Assembly (NCBI RefSeq): GCF_017908035.1
Contig: NZ_JAEQMU010000002.1
Span: forward strand, 248,001-312,000
Reading direction: 5' to 3'
From: Sphingobacterium tabacisoli
Lineage (GTDB): Bacteria; Bacteroidota; Bacteroidia; Sphingobacteriales; Sphingobacteriaceae
DNA: 64,000 nt
Both the position numbers and the translations under genes were made by a program. Below, one piece after another: positions 60,471 through 64,000 of the stretch (position 1 is the stretch's first letter; the number at the start of each line of letters is the position of its first letter). The notes under the pieces were generated by a model that was not told the DNA's origin, did no database searches, and was given only the letters and a program-made list of their open reading frames with translations.

Positions 60471-61571
60471 ATGAAGCATAGTTACTTAGTATTGGCACAG
60501 ATAGTTGGATTATTACTGTTCGTCGGGTGCAAGCAGACCTCCACATCCAAAGAAGATGGAGTTGCGAAGCAGGATACCTTCTGCCTGAATGATATGTTAA
60601 AGAAGAAAACAGGTATAGTCGCTGTCGAAGAGCGTCCTATAATGGAACAGTTGACACTGTCGGGCAAAATCGAATATAATGAGAATGATCTGGTGGCTTT
60701 CCGAAGTTTGCTGGAAGGTAGTGTAGAGCAGGTACAGTTTGAGCTCGGTGATTATGTCCGTAAAGGACAGGTGCTGGCTACGATCCGTTCGGCAGAGATC
60801 CAAGGGCTGTATCAAGAGAAGCGAAATCAGGAGAATCAGATCCAACTGTTGAAAAACCAGATTCAGACAAAAAAGGAAATGCTTCAAGACGGTTTGTTTT
60901 CTGCTCCGGAGCTATTACAGATGGAACATGAACTTGAACATGCACGGATTGAACTGGACCGTATCGTTCAGTCGTTGGCATTGTATCGAGCTGTTGGTTC
61001 GAATTCCTTTCAGGTCCTAGCTCCCAAAGATGGTTATATCATCCAGAAATCTATAAGTGCAGGCCAAAATATTGTGTCGGATAGTGATCCTTTGTTCTCG
61101 ATATCTAACCTGAAGGAAGTGTGGGTGATGGTGAATATCTATGCAACTAATCTAAGGTATGTACAGGTCGGTGATCAGGTTAAGGTGAGGACTATTGCTT
61201 ATCCAGATCAGGTGTATCCAGGCAAGATTGATAAGATATATAACGTATTTGACGATAACGAGCATGTGCTCAAAGCACGGGTGGTTTTGTCTAATCCGAC
61301 GCTACGCCTAATGCCGGGATTGAGTGCGGATATCATTATAGATAAAAATAATAGCCAAGGGACAGCACTTGCTATTCCTAATAATGCGGTGGTATTTCAC
61401 AGTAATCACGAGCATATTGTCGTTTATAAAGACGATTGTCACCTTCGGACTCTTCCGATTACGAAAGTTGGGAGTAATGAAGAGTATACATTCATAGCGG
61501 AGAAATTGCAACCCGGAGAGCAGGTGGTAGGTTCAAACGCATTGTTGATTTATGAAGAGTTAAACAAATAG
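60471..61571 (+). CDS. Efflux RND adaptor lipoprotein (CusB/CzcB type)
   Basis: This 366-residue membrane fusion lipoprotein has a signal ending in LLLFVGC. It carries a lipoyl half (GSVEQVQFELGDYVRKGQVLATIRS), a coiled-coil hairpin, the second lipoyl half (VLAPKDGYIIQKSISAGQNI) and a beta-barrel (VWVMVNIYATNLRYVQVGDQVKV). This order is typical of HME-type adaptors. It joins the inner-membrane pump to the outer-membrane channel. No metal-binding His/Met-rich N-terminus is obvious. The pump gene starts seven bases after its stop codon. Confidence 0.92.
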   Translation: MKHSYLVLAQIVGLLLFVGCKQTSTSKEDGVAKQDTFCLNDMLKKKTGIVAVEERPIMEQLTLSGKIEYNENDLVAFRSLLEGSVEQVQFELGDYVRKGQVLATIRSAEIQGLYQEKRNQENQIQLLKNQIQTKKEMLQDGLFSAPELLQMEHELEHARIELDRIVQSLALYRAVGSNSFQVLAPKDGYIIQKSISAGQNIVSDSDPLFSISNLKEVWVMVNIYATNLRYVQVGDQVKVRTIAYPDQVYPGKIDKIYNVFDDNEHVLKARVVLSNPTLRLMPGLSADIIIDKNNSQGTALAIPNNAVVFHSNHEHIVVYKDDCHLRTLPITKVGSNEEYTFIAEKLQPGEQVVGSNALLIYEELNK

Positions 61572-61577
61572 GGAAAG

Positions 61578-64000
61578 ATGAAGAGATTAGTACAGCGCTT
61601 GGTTACATTTTCTTTGCATAATACGACATTTGTGTTGTTTGCTACATTGGCTTTGTTGTTTGCAGGAGTCTATGCACTCCGGCATACCGCTATCGAGGCC
61701 TTCCCAGATGTGACCAATACACGCGCACGTATCATAACACAATGGCCTGGCCGGAGTGCTGAGGAAATGGAAAAACTAGTCACCTTACCTATTTCCAAAG
61801 AAGTGAACAGTATACCCCACAAATCGAACGTGCGGTCTATATCATTATTTGGTCTATCGGTCGTGACGGTTCAGTTTGAAGATGGAGTGGATGATTTTTA
61901 TGCACAGCAATATGTGGCTAACAAACTCAATGGGGTAAATTTACCCGAAGGGGCAGAAGCTGAAATCGAACCACCATCCGGTGCTACAGGCGAAATTTTT
62001 AGGTATATCATTCGCTCGGATAAGCCTATCCGCGATATTACAGCGATACAGGATTGGGTTATCGAAAGAGAGCTATTAGGGGTACCTGGAGTAGCCGATG
62101 TGGTCAGTTTTGGTGGTGAAGAGAAAATATACGAGATCAAAATCAATCCAACTGAATTAAAAAACTTTGACCTCACGCCACTGGATGTATATGAGGCGGT
62201 ATCGAGGTCGAATATTAACGTAGGTGGAGATGTAATCGAGCAAGGAGATCAGGCGTATGTCGTGAGGGGAGTTGGCCTGTTGGATAAAATCGAAGATATC
62301 GGTAATATCACGGTCAAGCTGAACGGTACGGTACCGGTATTGATCAAGAATGTGGCCGAAGTAGTGGTGTCGAGCAAACCGCGTTTAGGACAGGTTAGCT
62401 TTAACGAACATGAAGATGTGGTGCAAGGGATTGTCGTGATGTTACGTGGAGAGAATCCATCGGAGGTGATTGCAGGCTTGAAAAACAAGATTGAAGAATT
62501 GAACGATAGGGTACTACCAGAAGGGGTGAGAATGGAGACGGTTATTGATCGGACTAAGCTGGTAGATAACACCGTAAGGACGGTGTCAGGCAATCTTATT
62601 GAAGGGATATTGTTGGTCTCTCTTATCGTATTTATATTCTTATATAATTGGAAATCAACGTTTATTGTTGCGTCTGTAATTCCGCTGTCTTTTCTGTTTG
62701 CGATTATTGCGCTAAAAATACAGGGACTCCCGGCGAATCTGATTTCAATGGGTTCATTGGATTTTGGATTGTTACTGGAAGGAACACTAGTGATCGTAGA
62801 GACCGTATTTGTCGCATTGGCTACCTTATCACATCGTGTAGGACCTGAGCGTTTTGCGAAGATGAGTAAACTGGGGCTTATCAAAAAGAGTACGGGAAGC
62901 GTTGCAACCTACATCTTTTTTGCGCTGAGTATCCTTATTGTTGCACTGTTACCAATCTTTTCTTTTCAAAAAGTAGAAGGCAAGATGTTCTCTCCTTTGG
63001 CATTTACACTGGGCTATGCGCTTTTAGGTTCGTTGATATTGAGTTTGACCTATGTGCCAGCGATGTGTAAGTTGTTGTTTACGAAAGGGGTCGAGGAAAA
63101 GGAAAACTTTGTCACGCGGTTCTTTCAGCGTAGCATCTATGGACTGTATGATACGGCATTCCGCTATAAGAAGATGACTATTGGACTTTTTATAGCACTG
63201 TTGGCATTATGTGCTTTTAAGTTTTCGCATTATGGTTCAGAATTCTTACCTAAGCTTAATGAAGGCGCAATCTATATCCGGGCGACATTGCCTAACAGTG
63301 TGAATCTGAAAGAATCGACTAAGCTCACGAAGGAGATGAAAGAACTGATGATGCAGGGGTCTGAAGAGATTGAGTTTATACTGACGCAGACGGGACGACC
63401 TAATGATGGTACAGATCCAACCGGATTTTTTAATATCGAATTTAATGTGCAGCTTAAGGATGCCAAGGATTGGAAGCGAAGTGTCTCTAAAGAAGATATC
63501 ATCCAAGAGCTTCGTGATAAACTGGCACATTATCCAGGTGTTAGTTTTGGATTCAGCCAGCCTATACAGGATAATGTGGAAGAGTACGTTGCTGGAGTGA
63601 AAAGTTCGTTGGTCATTAAAATATTTGGTACTGATCTGTATGACCTTGAAAATTATGCTGACCAAGTCGCTTCCTCTATCGCAAAAGTGGAGGGGATAAC
63701 GGATATCAATGTGTATAAGAATATTGGATTGCCCGAATTGCGCATACAATTGCACGATGCTAAGATGGCTAGATATGGCGTATTTACTTCGGATGTTCAG
63801 GCGGTTATTGCGATGACGATAGGAGGGCAGGCTGCAACAAAATTCTATGAAGATGATCGGCAATTTGATGTAATGGTACGTTTTGAAGAGGGATATCGGG
63901 ATACAAAGGAAAAAATCGGTAATATCCTAATACCGACGAGTAATGGGCAAAATATTCCGCTACAAGAGATTGCGACGATAGGTTATCAGACGGGACCTGC
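61578..64000 (+). CDS. Heavy-metal RND efflux pump (CusA/CzcA type), 3' truncated
   Basis: This is the first 807 codons of an HME-RND pump; the frame is open to the end of the window. The N-terminus is MKRLVQRLVTFSLHNTTFVL. Porter motifs include GVPGVADVVSFGG and FLPKLNEGAIYIRATLP. The TM4 relay reads SLDFGLLLEGTLVIVE with D395, E401 and E408; these align in spacing with CzcA D402, D408 and E415, so the middle acid is Glu instead of Asp. It probably exports Cu/Ag or Co/Zn/Cd using proton force. Metal type is not readable. Confidence 0.93.
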   Translation, partial: MKRLVQRLVTFSLHNTTFVLFATLALLFAGVYALRHTAIEAFPDVTNTRARIITQWPGRSAEEMEKLVTLPISKEVNSIPHKSNVRSISLFGLSVVTVQFEDGVDDFYAQQYVANKLNGVNLPEGAEAEIEPPSGATGEIFRYIIRSDKPIRDITAIQDWVIERELLGVPGVADVVSFGGEEKIYEIKINPTELKNFDLTPLDVYEAVSRSNINVGGDVIEQGDQAYVVRGVGLLDKIEDIGNITVKLNGTVPVLIKNVAEVVVSSKPRLGQVSFNEHEDVVQGIVVMLRGENPSEVIAGLKNKIEELNDRVLPEGVRMETVIDRTKLVDNTVRTVSGNLIEGILLVSLIVFIFLYNWKSTFIVASVIPLSFLFAIIALKIQGLPANLISMGSLDFGLLLEGTLVIVETVFVALATLSHRVGPERFAKMSKLGLIKKSTGSVATYIFFALSILIVALLPIFSFQKVEGKMFSPLAFTLGYALLGSLILSLTYVPAMCKLLFTKGVEEKENFVTRFFQRSIYGLYDTAFRYKKMTIGLFIALLALCAFKFSHYGSEFLPKLNEGAIYIRATLPNSVNLKESTKLTKEMKELMMQGSEEIEFILTQTGRPNDGTDPTGFFNIEFNVQLKDAKDWKRSVSKEDIIQELRDKLAHYPGVSFGFSQPIQDNVEEYVAGVKSSLVIKIFGTDLYDLENYADQVASSIAKVEGITDINVYKNIGLPELRIQLHDAKMARYGVFTSDVQAVIAMTIGGQAATKFYEDDRQFDVMVRFEEGYRDTKEKIGNILIPTSNGQNIPLQEIATIGYQTGP

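Noticed and set aside
1..64000. CRISPR arrays, tRNA and rRNA genes, prophage or transposase genes
   Set aside because: I saw no spaced direct repeats, no tRNA-like cloverleaf or rRNA sequence, and no integrase, transposase or phage structural gene in the window.

Overview
The window looks like a chromosome segment of a Bacteroidota bacterium, most likely Sphingobacteriaceae (a Sphingobacterium-like organism). The grounds are: many promoters with the Bacteroidota -7 box TAnnTTTG; start codons mostly without a Shine-Dalgarno sequence; lipoproteins with short signal peptides ending in SC or AC; family content (DUF4905, DUF4442, VF530, NfeD protease, PA0069-type radical SAM, HAE1 and HME pumps); and the gene order pheT - coiled-coil protein - zapA - 6S-like RNA - rny. 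The species is inferred, not proven.

Region 1 (1-24,059) is an exopolysaccharide/capsule locus, all on the plus strand. It has a 5'-truncated sugar epimerase, a Wzx-type flippase, a pyruvyl transferase, seven glycosyltransferases (GT2 x2, GT8, GT14, GT4 x3), two acyltransferases and a Wzy-like polymerase. Export and control are provided by a Wza lipoprotein, a Wzc tyrosine autokinase, a membrane-tethered LuxR-type regulator and a CpsB-type PHP phosphatase. Between the last glycosyltransferase and wza lies a five-gene cassette: S24/S26 peptidase, PqqD-like protein, nucleotidyltransferase, ABC exporter and HprK-like kinase. It resembles a peptide-modification and export system, but no precursor peptide is visible. 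This is the most intriguing block in the window.

Region 2 (24,016-30,690) is a minus-strand tetR-tolC-acrA-acrB multidrug efflux operon, followed by an intergenic region with a candidate small RNA. Region 3 (30,686-44,500) is mostly minus-strand housekeeping and respiratory genes: cytochrome c, SCO, a lipoprotein, DUF4442, MFS, a small Cys-rich protein, uridine kinase, a LysM protein, DUF4905, NfeD, radical SAM, ppk1, DJ-1/PfpI, FMN reductase and ychF. Region 4 (44,561-47,628) holds an outer-membrane barrel, a small basic secreted protein, a polysaccharide deacetylase and a DoxX protein. A MITE/REP-like palindromic element (47,630-47,777) separates doxX from purL.

Region 5 (47,780-56,582) carries purL, and then pheT, a coiled-coil ORF, zapA, a likely 6S RNA and rny. 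Region 6 (56,598-64,000) has a VF530 protein, then a two-component system and a CusCBA-type heavy-metal efflux operon. The last gene runs off the window. The same ATTAGAA direct repeat with an 11-bp period lies at a similar distance upstream of two identical TAATTTTG boxes, one before the response regulator and one before the efflux genes. This is a likely binding site for the response regulator.
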